A stretch of 34,722 nucleotides of DNA from an uncultured Bacteroidales bacterium (GCA_947311115.1 CAMZKE010000098.1:1-34722), one strand, 5' to 3'; shown: positions 25,106 through 32,352, counted from the first letter of the stretch. The notes: generated by a model not told the origin, from the sequence alone. Numbers and translations: made by a program.

Positions 25106-25134
25106 TTTAACAATAGAACACTTTAACAATAGAA
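25106..25134 (+). repeat. Short direct repeat upstream of the MBL-fold gene
   Basis: TTTAACAATAGAA occurs twice (25106-25118 and 25122-25134), a 16-nt period ending four bases before the ATG. It could be a regulator half-site pair or a replication-slippage product. Confidence 0.6.
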
Positions 25135-25138
25135 ATAG

Positions 25139-25900
25139 ATGAAACTAACTTTTTTAGGAACAGGGACATCGCAGGGAGTACCTGTTATAACTTGTAAATG
25201 TAATGTGTGTCAGTCTGATGATGAACGAGATAAGCGTTTACGAACATCGGCTTTAATAGAAATTAATGATACTAATTTAGTAATAGATTCAGGACCTGAT
25301 TTTCGCCAACAGATGCTACGCGAAAATGTACAAAAGCTTGATGCAATTTTATTTACTCATGAACATAAAGACCATACAGCCGGATTAGATGATGTACGTG
25401 CATTTAATTATACTCAGCGAAAGCCAATGGAGGTATATTGCGAAGAGCGAGTTGCAAAATCGTTAAAGTGTGAGTTCGCTTATGTGTTTTCCGAATTTAA
25501 ATATCCGGGTTTACCCAAAATAAACTTAAATATTATTGAAAATAAAAAATTTAAACTTAATAAGATAGAAATTGAGCCAATAAGAGTAAAGCATTTAAAA
25601 CTTCCTGTTTTTGGTTTTAAAATAGGTGGTTTAGCATATATTACCGATGCAAACTATATTTCAGAATCTGAAAAACAAAAAATAAAAGGAGTAAAACTGT
25701 TGGTGATTAATGCTTTAAGAAGAGAAAAACACCTATCTCATTTTACATTACAACAAGCATTAGATTTAATTGGAGAATTAAAACCTGAGCGTGCATATCT
25801 AACACATTTAAGTCATTCTATGGGCTTGTATTCTGAAATTAATAAAGAGTTACCTAAAAATGTATTCTTTGCTTACGATGGTTTGAGTGTAGAAATATAG
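25139..25900 (+). CDS. MBL-fold metallo-hydrolase (PhnP-like)
   Basis: 253 aa cytoplasmic metallo-beta-lactamase-fold protein. It has the N-terminal zinc-knuckle-like CKCNVC (~20-25) as in PhnP, then RTSALIEINDTNLVIDSGPDFRQQML, the metal-binding FTHEHKDHTAGLDD (HxHxDH, ~74-87), a third His and an Asp in GGLAYITDANYI (~178-189), and a C-terminal LTHLSHSMG. PhnP is a phosphodiesterase for cyclic ribose phosphates, but no other phn gene is here and the Bacteroidetes members have no assigned substrate. It is preceded by a 67-nt gap with a short direct repeat and followed by a 161-nt gap. Confidence 0.88.
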   Translation: MKLTFLGTGTSQGVPVITCKCNVCQSDDERDKRLRTSALIEINDTNLVIDSGPDFRQQMLRENVQKLDAILFTHEHKDHTAGLDDVRAFNYTQRKPMEVYCEERVAKSLKCEFAYVFSEFKYPGLPKINLNIIENKKFKLNKIEIEPIRVKHLKLPVFGFKIGGLAYITDANYISESEKQKIKGVKLLVINALRREKHLSHFTLQQALDLIGELKPERAYLTHLSHSMGLYSEINKELPKNVFFAYDGLSVEI

Positions 25901-26061
25901 AAATACTTTTTTGATATATCTTGTTATCTATTAGTTTAGGTATTATTGATAAATAATATTAGTGCAAAAACAATCGTTAATATCTTGTTTATTAAATAAT
26001 GGTACTATTTATGTGTAAATAGATTGTAAATACTATTTTTGATTTCAAAATCACACATATT

Positions 26062-27186
26062 ATGATAAAAAAAATATTACTATTATTAATAACAATATCA
26101 GCAATAAATATTTTTGCTCAAGATACTACAGGCTTAAATAATATTATTAGACTTATTGATAAAGGAAATATTATTCAAGCAAAGAAACAGATTGATAAAG
26201 CAAATACCGTAAAAAATAGTGAAAATCCAACATATTGGTTATACCGAGGTGTCGTTTTTCATGAAATATACGAAAGTCATGACGAAAAAGTAAAAACATT
26301 ATCAAAAAATCCGTTACAAGAGGCATATAAAAGTTATATAAATGCACGTAAATACGATTTAAATAAAATGTATATTAGTAATATTGTAACAGCTCTAGGA
26401 TATGTTACAAACGAGTTTACACAAGAAGGAATAGAACATTTTAATAGCGGAGATTACAAGTCTGCTTTAAATTATTTTGAAAGTAGTATAGCTATTAATT
26501 CATTACCGGAAATAATGTACACCGATACAATATTATTTTATAATTCAGCTTTAGCATCAGAAAAAAACAAAGATTACGATAAAGCAATAAAGTATTATAA
26601 AAAATGTATGGAGTTAAAATTTGGGGAAGGTAAAATATATATCGATTTGGCTAATGTATATAAAGAAAAAGGAGATATTGATACATATTTATATACATTA
26701 AAAGAGGGCTTAGCTTTTTTTCCTAATGATACGGATTTAATAAATGAATTAATAAATCATTATATTTCGGTTTCAGATGTTGATAACACTATAATATATA
26801 CCAAACGTGCAATAGAAAAAGACTCAACAAATAGTAATTTGTATTTTATACTTGGAAGTATGTACGAAAGTAAAAAGAATATTGATGCTGCTAAAAAGCA
26901 ATATATTAAAGCTACTGAGATAGATTCAACAAATACAGATGCTGCTTTTAATTTAGGAGTATTATACTACAATAGTGGTGTAGATAAAATAAAACACGCA
27001 ACAACTAAAGCACAAAAAAAACAAGCCGAGTATGAATATACAAGAGCTTTAATATATATTGAACAGGTTTATGAAAAAGAACCAAATAGCAGAGATGTAT
27101 TGTATATGTTAAAAAATATTTATCGTATAAACGGTGACAATGTTAAAAAAGCAGAGATAGAAAAAAAATTATCAGAGCTTAAGTAA
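26062..27186 (+). CDS. Exported tetratricopeptide-repeat protein
   Basis: 374 aa. The signal peptide ends at INIFAQ (1-19). Several TPR-like helical pairs run from ~30 to 370; the clearest are SGDYKSALNYFESSIAI, NKDYDKAIKYYKKCMEL, SNLYFILGSMYESKKNIDAAKKQYIKATEID and DAAFNLGVLYYNSG. This is a soluble periplasmic scaffold of a kind common in Bacteroidetes, with no catalytic motif; partners cannot be inferred. A -7 box-like TATTTTTG lies at 26034-26041, 20 nt before the ATG. The 161-nt gap upstream otherwise holds nothing recognisable. It converges with the minus-strand gene 27188-27664, with only one base between stops. Confidence 0.82.
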   Translation: MIKKILLLLITISAINIFAQDTTGLNNIIRLIDKGNIIQAKKQIDKANTVKNSENPTYWLYRGVVFHEIYESHDEKVKTLSKNPLQEAYKSYINARKYDLNKMYISNIVTALGYVTNEFTQEGIEHFNSGDYKSALNYFESSIAINSLPEIMYTDTILFYNSALASEKNKDYDKAIKYYKKCMELKFGEGKIYIDLANVYKEKGDIDTYLYTLKEGLAFFPNDTDLINELINHYISVSDVDNTIIYTKRAIEKDSTNSNLYFILGSMYESKKNIDAAKKQYIKATEIDSTNTDAAFNLGVLYYNSGVDKIKHATTKAQKKQAEYEYTRALIYIEQVYEKEPNSRDVLYMLKNIYRINGDNVKKAEIEKKLSELK

Positions 27187-27187
27187 G

Positions 27188-27664
27188 CTATTTTTTTCCA
27201 ATTTTATGGCATTTTAATATTCTAGCACTTAAAATAAGAGCTAAGAATAGGTCAATAATCATAGATAAAGCCAACCACGATGGCGGTTTATGACCTTCTG
27301 TAATATTATTAGAAACAATAATTGTTATTATGTAAGTAGTTACAATAGGGAAGAAATAAATGACAAATATACTCCACCAAGCCCAAGGTTTTTCTTTTTT
27401 AATACCTCTATAAGTTATAATTGCAATACCAATACCTATTGCAATAAACGATGAGCCAATAATTTTAAGAAAAGCTATCATTAATTTAAGAATATTTGGA
27501 TTGAAGCTAGTTAATTCTTCTGGTGTTAAATGTAAAAATGAATAATGATAAGGCATTATATCGCTTCTAAAAAAGTATAAACTTCCGAAAGCTATTGTAC
27601 CAACTGATAATAAATAGAAAAGAATAATTGAAATTCTGAAACTAATGTTTTTTCTTGCTGTCAT
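27188..27664 (-). CDS. Hypothetical small membrane protein, four transmembrane helices
   Basis: 158 aa. Hydrophobic helices at about 10-30, 55-80 (ILKLMIAFLKIIGSSFIAIGIGIAII), 93-115 and 128-150. Charged loops include RGIKKEKPWAWWS, a motif often seen between helices in small uncharacterised Bacteroidetes membrane proteins. No function recognised. It converges on the TPR gene (1-nt gap); a repeat copy and the siaC gene lie on its 5' side. Confidence 0.7.
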   Translation of the reverse strand: MTARKNISFRISIILFYLLSVGTIAFGSLYFFRSDIMPYHYSFLHLTPEELTSFNPNILKLMIAFLKIIGSSFIAIGIGIAIITYRGIKKEKPWAWWSIFVIYFFPIVTTYIITIIVSNNITEGHKPPSWLALSMIIDLFLALILSARILKCHKIGKK

Positions 27665-27707
27665 AAGAAATTTGTTTTAATGTTTCTTTAAAAATAAAAT
27701 AAAAAAC

Positions 27708-27807
27708 AATGAATTTCCTCGCCGTAAGCGGACGAGGTGTCATTTTGAATACTATTTTTTACACCTCCTAAGTCGCTAGGAATTATGCCCAAACAATATT
27801 AAAAAAC
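27708..27807 (+). repeat. Dispersed ~100-nt repeat, copy B
   Basis: Begins AATGAATTTCCTCGCCG and contains the best-formed hairpin of the family: CCTCGCCG, a TAAG loop, then CGG-A-CGAGG. It then runs through GAATACTATT, ACACCTCCTAAGTCGC, a CCTA...TAGG stem and GGAATTATGCCCAAACA to ATTAAAAAAC. The micro-frame is open for 20 codons (MNFLAVSGRG ... IFYTS). It lies downstream of siaC but in the opposite orientation, unlike copies A and C, which share their upstream gene's direction. Confidence 0.75.
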
Positions 27808-27810
27808 AAA

Positions 27811-28185
27811 TTATTTTATTTCAATAAATTCAAAATTTACTTTTACAAGTTTAGAATATCTAATACCTGACGAGTGCATATCTGAGTCGCTTGAGCTATA
27901 ATACCATTTAATTAGAACATTATTGTTTTCGGCTAATTTTTGTAAAAGAAGTAAAATTTTTGCTATTTGTTTAGCCGATGATGTGTTAAAATATTCTAAC
28001 TTAAATTCTACAACTGTATCTGAATTAGGATTTTTAGAATAATCATTAAACCAATCGATAACCGGAGCATAAAAATCTATGGCGTTTTCAGGTAACGATC
28101 TTTCTGATATTTCAATTTTGCCATTGTCGTAATCAAGAATTACTTTAGGTGTATCGCTAGTTTTTTCAATAATTAATTTTTCCAT
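27811..28185 (-). CDS. siaC: SiaC-family regulatory phosphoprotein (DUF1987)
   Basis: 124 aa, normal length. The sequence KVILDYDNGKIEISERSLPENAIDFYAPVIDWF (~14-46) and LEYFNTSSAKQIAKILLLL (~63-81) are typical of DUF1987/SiaC. The phospho-acceptor Thr of Pseudomonas aeruginosa SiaC (Thr68) falls on Thr68 here (FNTSS). In that system SiaC binds and activates a diguanylate cyclase when unphosphorylated, and is phosphorylated by SiaB and dephosphorylated by SiaA; in Bacteroidetes the target is unknown. It lies 19 nt downstream of the siaB-like gene and is clearly co-transcribed with it. Confidence 0.88.
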   Translation of the reverse strand: MEKLIIEKTSDTPKVILDYDNGKIEISERSLPENAIDFYAPVIDWFNDYSKNPNSDTVVEFKLEYFNTSSAKQIAKILLLLQKLAENNNVLIKWYYSSSDSDMHSSGIRYSKLVKVNFEFIEIK

Positions 28186-28204
28186 AACTCAACAAAAGTA
28201 GATA

Positions 28205-29329
28205 TTATATTTGAATTTGTAACGAGAAAAATGTGTAATTATTATCAATTTCTTTTAAAAAGTGACCTATCTTGTTTCCACTCTTTAATCTAAGGTCAAT
28301 TATACCTAAACCGGCTTTTTTAGAATCATCAATTTCAAAATCGAATAAGCTATGATTGTAATAATCATCCATTTCTTTATCAGATAGATTGTTAACGTAT
28401 TTGATTTTGTCGTTAAGTTCTTTTACATGCTCATTTTTCATGTAATTTCCGGCGGTTAGTAAATGTTTTCCATTATTCTCACTAATAAAGAAAATACCCG
28501 GATTTCCGCCTTCTTCGTTATTTGGATTACTAGCATGTTTTACAATATTTTGTAACATTTCCATTACAATATAAAACATTTTATTTTTTTGATCTGCTGA
28601 ATCTGATAAATGCCCTTCAATAGTTTGTAATAAACCTTTAAGGCTTTCTTGATTCATAACACCATTGTATATTAATCTAATATCTTCTTTGTTAAGAGTG
28701 TTATGTATCTCAACAATATTATCAAGTGAATCTTTAGCTACTTTGTTAAAATCGGTAGACAAATCTTTTAATGTAGGAATGGTATGTAAGTAAAAGTATG
28801 TATCATTTTCATTTATATCAATAAATCTATATGATAATTTATTACCCGATTTCCTTGCCATATCAATTAAACCAAGACCTGCTCCGCCTTTATCAGAAAG
28901 TTCGCCTTCGTTTAAAACTTGTTTGTAATATACTTTTAGTTCGTCTTTATCTAAACTATTAATTTTTTCAATAAGTTTAGTTATTACAGGTATACTTTTT
29001 TTATCTGTAGCGTTTCCTGTTGTAATGTAATATTTGTCTTCGTTTCGTTTAATAATAAACAAGCCGTGAGTACTCTGAATGTTTTTATTAGCTGTATCGT
29101 TTTGGTGTCGGGTAATATTTTGCAATCCTTCCACCATTATAGCGTACACTCTCTTTTTCATTTTAGAAGATTGTTCTTCTGTTTGAAGATTAACTTCGGT
29201 TAATGAAAGAATACTGTCGGTAATTTGCTGATTAAAAAAGCCTCTGTAAACGTAACTTAAATTGTCTTTCTGCATCGCATCAAAAAGCGATAATGAGAAT
29301 TTCAAATTTTCAAATTCGGTTGTTGCCAT
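28205..29329 (-). CDS. Tandem SiaB-family protein kinase (two SiaB/DUF6272 domains in one chain)
   Basis: 374 aa, about twice the usual SiaB length. Two homologous domains, ~5-186 and ~205-374, each hold the anti-sigma-factor/GHKL-like kinase elements. The N-box is E67..N71 (MVEGLQNITRH) in the first and E257..N261 (VMEMLQNIVKH) in the second. A glycine loop near the end is GGAGLGLIDMARKSGNKL (148-165) and KKAGLGIIDLRLKSGNKI (337-354). Both keep the residues expected for ATP binding. Each domain opens with a similar L-Y-x-G-x-x-N-Q motif (YVYRGFFNQ, LIYNGVMNQ). It should phosphorylate the neighbouring SiaC protein on Thr68. No SiaA-type phosphatase is adjacent. Confidence 0.85.
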   Translation of the reverse strand: MATTEFENLKFSLSLFDAMQKDNLSYVYRGFFNQQITDSILSLTEVNLQTEEQSSKMKKRVYAIMVEGLQNITRHQNDTANKNIQSTHGLFIIKRNEDKYYITTGNATDKKSIPVITKLIEKINSLDKDELKVYYKQVLNEGELSDKGGAGLGLIDMARKSGNKLSYRFIDINENDTYFYLHTIPTLKDLSTDFNKVAKDSLDNIVEIHNTLNKEDIRLIYNGVMNQESLKGLLQTIEGHLSDSADQKNKMFYIVMEMLQNIVKHASNPNNEEGGNPGIFFISENNGKHLLTAGNYMKNEHVKELNDKIKYVNNLSDKEMDDYYNHSLFDFEIDDSKKAGLGIIDLRLKSGNKIGHFLKEIDNNYTFFSLQIQI

Positions 29330-29352
29330 TACATATTTTTATATATTTTTTA

Positions 29353-29383
29353 TAAAAGTACAATTTTCATTATCATTTTCAAA
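29353..29383 (-). promoter_or_regulatory. Probable promoter of the siaB-siaC unit
   Basis: Minus strand: TTTG (29383-29380), a 19-nt spacer, TACTTTTA (29360-29353), seven of eight to TAnnTTTG. The ATG lies 23 nt downstream. Confidence 0.4.
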
Positions 29384-29445
29384 TAATTATGATAATTTTT
29401 TTGCTATATTGACTAAAAAAAATGTATAGTTTACTAAGTCTTTAC

Positions 29446-30699
29446 TTAAAAATTAGAATTTATTGCATCAACAGGGTTAAGTTTTGATGCTGAACGGGCA
29501 GGAGCAAAACCAGCTATAACACCAATTATTATTGATATTAATATGCCTGATGAGATATTAGAAAATGACATTTTAAAAGTCATTCCAATATCCATACTAC
29601 CTGCTACAATTGTACCTAGCCAAATTAAAATTAAACCTAAAACACCTCCAACTAACGATAAAACAACTGATTCTGATAAAAACTGAAACAAAATAAAATA
29701 ATTTTTTGCGCCAAGTGATTTTTGAATACCTATAATCTTAGTTCGTTCTTTTACCGAAACAAACATTATATTTGCAATACCAAAACCACCTACAAGTATT
29801 GAGAAGCCTCCAATAATTAATCCTATTAAATCAATCATAATAAAAATTTTATCAAAACCTTGAGTAATCATACTAGTTTGATTTAAAGCAAAATTATCAT
29901 CCATTTTGGGTTTTAAACGTCTTGCTTTTCGCATTAATCCAATAAGTTCGTTGTTCAAATGGTCAACACTAATAGTCGGCTTTGCTTTTACAATTATTTG
30001 TGGTGATAATCTTTCTTGTTTAATGTCGAAAATACTTCTAACATAATTTATGGGTATAAGTATATTATAATCAGATGAGCTTCCAAACATATCAGAACCT
30101 TCTTTTTTAAATACTCCAATTACTGTTATTTTATAGCCTCGTACTTTTATACTTTTATTTATTGGGTTTTCACCATTAAAAAGTTCTTTTGCAATTTCAG
30201 AACCAATTATAGCTTTGTTTTTTCCTGCTGAAAATTCAAAAGCTGTAAAATACCTTCCTTTTTCCAATTCAAAATTTCTTACTTTATCGTAATCTTTTGA
30301 TGCGAAAGTTAAAGAAGTGTTTTCTGTAGAATTATTTTTATATTTAACAGTTGCTCGGCTTCCTGCCTGAAAAACAACGGCTTCTGCGTTTTTAGAATGT
30401 TTGCGAATATATTCGTATTCTTTTAATGATGGTACTGGTCTGTTAACAAATTTCCACCAAGGATAACTACCTTGAGCCATTATCCAAGGCCATTTTTGCA
30501 CATACACAACATTGTCGCCAAGTTTTCCAATATTATCTCTTATTGAGCGTTCAAGCGAATCTAATACAGTAAAAACAGAAATAATTGCAAAAATTCCTAT
30601 AGTAATACCAAGTAAAGAAAGAAATGTTCTTAGTTTATTATTTATTAGCGAACTAAATGCTAAGTTAAAGCTTTCTCTTAAAAGTCTTAATAATAACAT
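29446..30699 (-). CDS. MacB/FtsX-type ABC transporter permease
   Basis: 417 aa. TM1 at ~23-45 follows the short cytoplasmic start SLINNKLRTFLSLLGITIGIFAII, the MacB signature. The periplasmic MacB_PCD-like domain spans ~50-270. Three C-terminal FtsX helices follow (~283-305, 335-360, 378-398) with VKERTKIIGIQKSLGAKNYFILFQFLSESV between TM2 and TM3, and the end FAPARSASKLNPVDAI. It would pair with an ATPase to drive export or mechanotransmission across the inner membrane; no ATPase or membrane-fusion gene is adjacent. The periplasmic part is preceded by an aromatic insert (KWPWIMAQGSYPWWKFVNRP), a feature common in Bacteroidetes members. Cargo unknown. Confidence 0.88.
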   Translation of the reverse strand: MLLLRLLRESFNLAFSSLINNKLRTFLSLLGITIGIFAIISVFTVLDSLERSIRDNIGKLGDNVVYVQKWPWIMAQGSYPWWKFVNRPVPSLKEYEYIRKHSKNAEAVVFQAGSRATVKYKNNSTENTSLTFASKDYDKVRNFELEKGRYFTAFEFSAGKNKAIIGSEIAKELFNGENPINKSIKVRGYKITVIGVFKKEGSDMFGSSSDYNILIPINYVRSIFDIKQERLSPQIIVKAKPTISVDHLNNELIGLMRKARRLKPKMDDNFALNQTSMITQGFDKIFIMIDLIGLIIGGFSILVGGFGIANIMFVSVKERTKIIGIQKSLGAKNYFILFQFLSESVVLSLVGGVLGLILIWLGTIVAGSMDIGMTFKMSFSNISSGILISIIIGVIAGFAPARSASKLNPVDAINSNF

Positions 30700-30734
30700 T
30701 AATAGTTGTTTATTTTTATAATAATCATAATAAA

Positions 30735-30742
30735 CAAAGGTA
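30735..30742 (-). promoter_or_regulatory. -7 box of the MacB-like permease gene
   Basis: TACCTTTG on the minus strand (perfect TAnnTTTG), 35 nt before the ATG. It directly abuts the T-tract of the terminator of the upstream DUF3127 gene, so the -33 region lies inside that hairpin. Confidence 0.55.
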
Positions 30743-30788
30743 ATAAAAAAAACAGCTCATAAAATTTTTTAATAATTTTTATGAGCTG
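30743..30788 (-). terminator. Intrinsic terminator of msrB-DUF3127
   Basis: A 12-bp perfect stem CAGCTCATAAAA / TTTTATGAGCTG with a 12-base AT loop. On the minus strand it is followed by TTTTTTTTATT. It lies 21 nt after the DUF3127 stop. Confidence 0.88.
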
Positions 30789-30808
30789 AATATTCTATGT
30801 TTATTTAT

Positions 30809-31168
30809 TTAAAAAGGAAGGTCATCTCCTTCATCAGATATTTCGGGTGGTGCTTCGCTTGGAGCAGGTGCGCCGGCAGCAGCAGGAGGAGTGCTAGCTG
30901 TTGCTTGATTGAGTTCAATTCTCCAAGCTGTAACATTTGTATACCATTTCCCATTAAACTCACGACTGTCAATGTTTATCGAAACTTTTATTTCATCGTT
31001 AATATTAAATTTGTTAATATCAACTTTTTCGCCAAAATACGAAATATTCACTTTTTTTGGGTATTGGTCTAATGTTTCTATAACAAAAGAATCTTTTCTC
31101 CAAGGTCCTTTAGCAGATTCGCCTGTTTGAGGCTCTAAAATGCTATCTAATCTTCCAATTATTTCCAT
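30809..31168 (-). CDS. DUF3127 protein with an SSB-like acidic C-terminal tail
   Basis: 119 aa. The N-terminal ~85 residues (EIIGRLDSILEPQTGESAKGPWRKDSFVIET ... FNGKWYTNVTAWRIE) match DUF3127, an OB-fold-like family. An Ala/Pro-rich flexible linker (ATASTPPAAAGAPAPSEAP) follows, then a terminal acidic peptide, DEGDDLPF. This layout copies single-stranded DNA-binding protein: OB fold, disordered linker, and a D-D-x-P-F tip through which SSB recruits repair proteins. A DNA-metabolism role is therefore inferred from architecture, not proven. It lies 5 nt after msrB on the same strand and ends at a strong terminator. The unusually GC-rich linker codons stand out against the AT-rich surroundings. 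Confidence 0.85.
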   Translation of the reverse strand: MEIIGRLDSILEPQTGESAKGPWRKDSFVIETLDQYPKKVNISYFGEKVDINKFNINDEIKVSINIDSREFNGKWYTNVTAWRIELNQATASTPPAAAGAPAPSEAPPEISDEGDDLPF

Positions 31169-31173
31169 CTATA

Positions 31174-31536
31174 TTATTTGTTTTTAATAAATTCAACTGA
31201 TATTGAGTTAACACAATGTCTTGTGTTTTTCTCTGTGTAATTTTCTCCAATAAATACGTGTCCTAAATGAGCATTGCATTTTGCACAAACAATTTCGGTT
31301 CTTCTACCATCAGCGTCAGGTATTTCTTTAACAGCATCGGTTATTGCATCATCAAAACTAGGCCACCCACAACTAGACTTAAATTTACTCCCCGAGTTAA
31401 ATAAAGGAGTTCCACATTGTTTACAAGTGTATATCCCTTCTTCGTAATGATTGTTATATATGCCTGTAAAAGGAGCCTCAGTACCCTTATTCAGAATTAC
31501 TTCTGCTTCTTCAAATGTTAGTTTTTTAAATTTCAT
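31174..31536 (-). CDS. msrB: Peptide-methionine (R)-S-oxide reductase
   Basis: 120 aa single-domain MsrB. It reduces the R-sulfoxide of methionine in proteins. Structural zinc is held by C38-x-x-C41 (CKQC) and C84-x-x-C87 (CAKC). The catalytic Cys108 is in RHCVNS (usually R-Y/F-C-x-N); CGWPSF (56-61) and LGHVF (91-95) line the active site. The consensus aromatic before the catalytic Cys is replaced by His. The short form lacks any signal peptide, so it is cytoplasmic. It is co-transcribed with the DUF3127 gene and has its own promoter. Confidence 0.95.
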   Translation of the reverse strand: MKFKKLTFEEAEVILNKGTEAPFTGIYNNHYEEGIYTCKQCGTPLFNSGSKFKSSCGWPSFDDAITDAVKEIPDADGRRTEIVCAKCNAHLGHVFIGENYTEKNTRHCVNSISVEFIKNK

Positions 31537-31556
31537 TGTTTTTTTTGTATTTATTA

Positions 31557-31586
31557 CAAAAGTAAATCAAATATAGTTTACTCAAA
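31557..31586 (-). promoter_or_regulatory. Promoter of msrB-DUF3127
   Basis: Minus strand: TTTG (31586-31583), an 18-nt spacer, TACTTTTG (31564-31557), both perfect matches to the Bacteroidetes consensus, 20 nt before the msrB ATG. Confidence 0.7.
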
Positions 31587-31738
31587 ATTTTAATATTAAT
31601 CATTTTAAATATTTATGTTAATTACAACTTGTTTTCTTGTGCTAAAAGTTTCAATAATTTGATTAACAATTAGTTTATTAAGAGTAAATTGTTAATAAAA
31701 GTTTTTAATCAATATGTAATTATTAAAAAAAACTTTTG

Positions 31739-31746
31739 TAACTTTG
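31739..31746 (+). promoter_or_regulatory. -7 box of the MORN lipoprotein gene
   Basis: TAACTTTG, perfect TAnnTTTG, 17 nt before the chosen ATG at 31764. It lies inside the longer ORF starting at 31689, which argues for the shorter start. The rest of the 31537-31738 gap is AT-rich and carries only the divergent msrB promoter. Confidence 0.6.
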
Positions 31747-31763
31747 TTTTAAACTTAATTAAA

Positions 31764-32123
31764 ATGAGAACACTAACGCTTATTTCTAGTGCAATTGTAT
31801 TATCATTAGTAATTTTATCAATTGCTTGCACAAATACAGATACTTGTAACAATGATGTAAAATCAAAAGTTTCAACTGTTGAAAAGCAATCATATTCAGG
31901 AATGGTTACCGAATACTATAAAAATGGTAATAAAAAATATGAAACAAAGTATGAAAATGGAAAACCTACGGGTAAATATTTAACTTGGTTTAAAAATGGT
32001 ACTAAAAAAGCTGAAGGTGAGTATCAAAAAGGAAAGCGAGTAGGCATTTGGAAATGGTATAATCAGAAAGGTAATGTTAATTTTACAGTTATATATGATA
32101 ATACCGGTATAGCAGAATTATAG
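31764..32123 (+). CDS. Small lipoprotein with MORN-type repeats
   Basis: 119 aa from the ATG at 31764. The upstream start at 31689 would put 25 extra polar residues ahead of the signal peptide and include the promoter box. The lipoprotein signal ends in LSIAC. The mature protein has a polar linker with a Cys-x4-Cys pair, then about three MORN_2-type motifs (EYYKNGNKKYETKYENGK, YLTWFKNGTKKAEGEYQKGK, IWKWYNQKGN). Such repeats form beta-hairpin stacks and are common in Bacteroidetes outer-membrane lipoproteins of unknown job. It is monocistronic, followed by an intrinsic terminator. Confidence 0.83.
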   Translation: MRTLTLISSAIVLSLVILSIACTNTDTCNNDVKSKVSTVEKQSYSGMVTEYYKNGNKKYETKYENGKPTGKYLTWFKNGTKKAEGEYQKGKRVGIWKWYNQKGNVNFTVIYDNTGIAEL

Positions 32124-32143
32124 AATAATGTTTTTTAAAGTAT

Positions 32144-32169
32144 AAAAGAGGTTTACAACCTCTTTTTTT
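32144..32169 (+). terminator. Intrinsic terminator of the MORN lipoprotein gene
   Basis: Perfect 10-bp stem AAAAGAGGTT / AACCTCTTTT with a three-base loop TAC, ending in seven T. Confidence 0.92.
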
Positions 32170-32201
32170 ATGCAAATAATTTTAGTTTAAAAATAATTTA
32201 A

Positions 32202-32209
32202 TACCTTTG
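32202..32209 (+). promoter_or_regulatory. -7 box upstream of the TonB receptor leader
   Basis: TACCTTTG matches TAnnTTTG and lies 33 nt after the preceding terminator. It implies transcription starts near 32215, leaving a ~138-nt untranslated leader. Confidence 0.6.
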
Positions 32210-32215
32210 TGTCTT

Positions 32216-32352
32216 TAATTGCCAAATGGTAATTACCCGAGTTGGAAATTCTAAGGCAACTTGCTACGAATTTCTTAACCGATGGGTTTAAAGGGAAACC
32301 GATAAGCCTCCCGATTTTGCACTAAAGCAAATGACTTGGAAAGGGAAAAGAA
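32216..32352 (+). promoter_or_regulatory. Structured 5' leader of the TonB receptor, candidate riboswitch of unassigned class
   Basis: This ~137-nt leader is less AT-rich than its surroundings and full of complementary pieces: GAAATTC / GAATTTC (32245-32273), GGTTT / AAACC, GGGA / TCCC (32293-32312) and TTGC / GCAA (32317-32329). Two blocks, GCCTCCCG (32306-32313) and TGGAAAGG (32337-32344), recall the 3' part of the molybdenum-cofactor (Moco) RNA motif. TTTAAAGGGAA recalls the cobalamin riboswitch core, but the conserved GGTG and CTGT parts of that class are absent. A regulatory RNA is likely; the ligand is open. Confidence 0.5.

Noticed and set aside
30797-31130. Plus-strand ORFs across the DUF3127 gene
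   Set aside because: Antisense to a well-supported gene with promoter, terminator and family match.
31689-31763. Upstream start for the MORN lipoprotein
   Set aside because: It would bury the signal peptide behind 25 residues and includes the TAACTTTG box.
32281-32345. Cobalamin riboswitch upstream of the TonB receptor
   Set aside because: TTTAAAGGGAA fits the start of the core, but the following GGTG segment, its hairpin, and the CCCGCAACTGT-like block are missing, so the class was not assigned.
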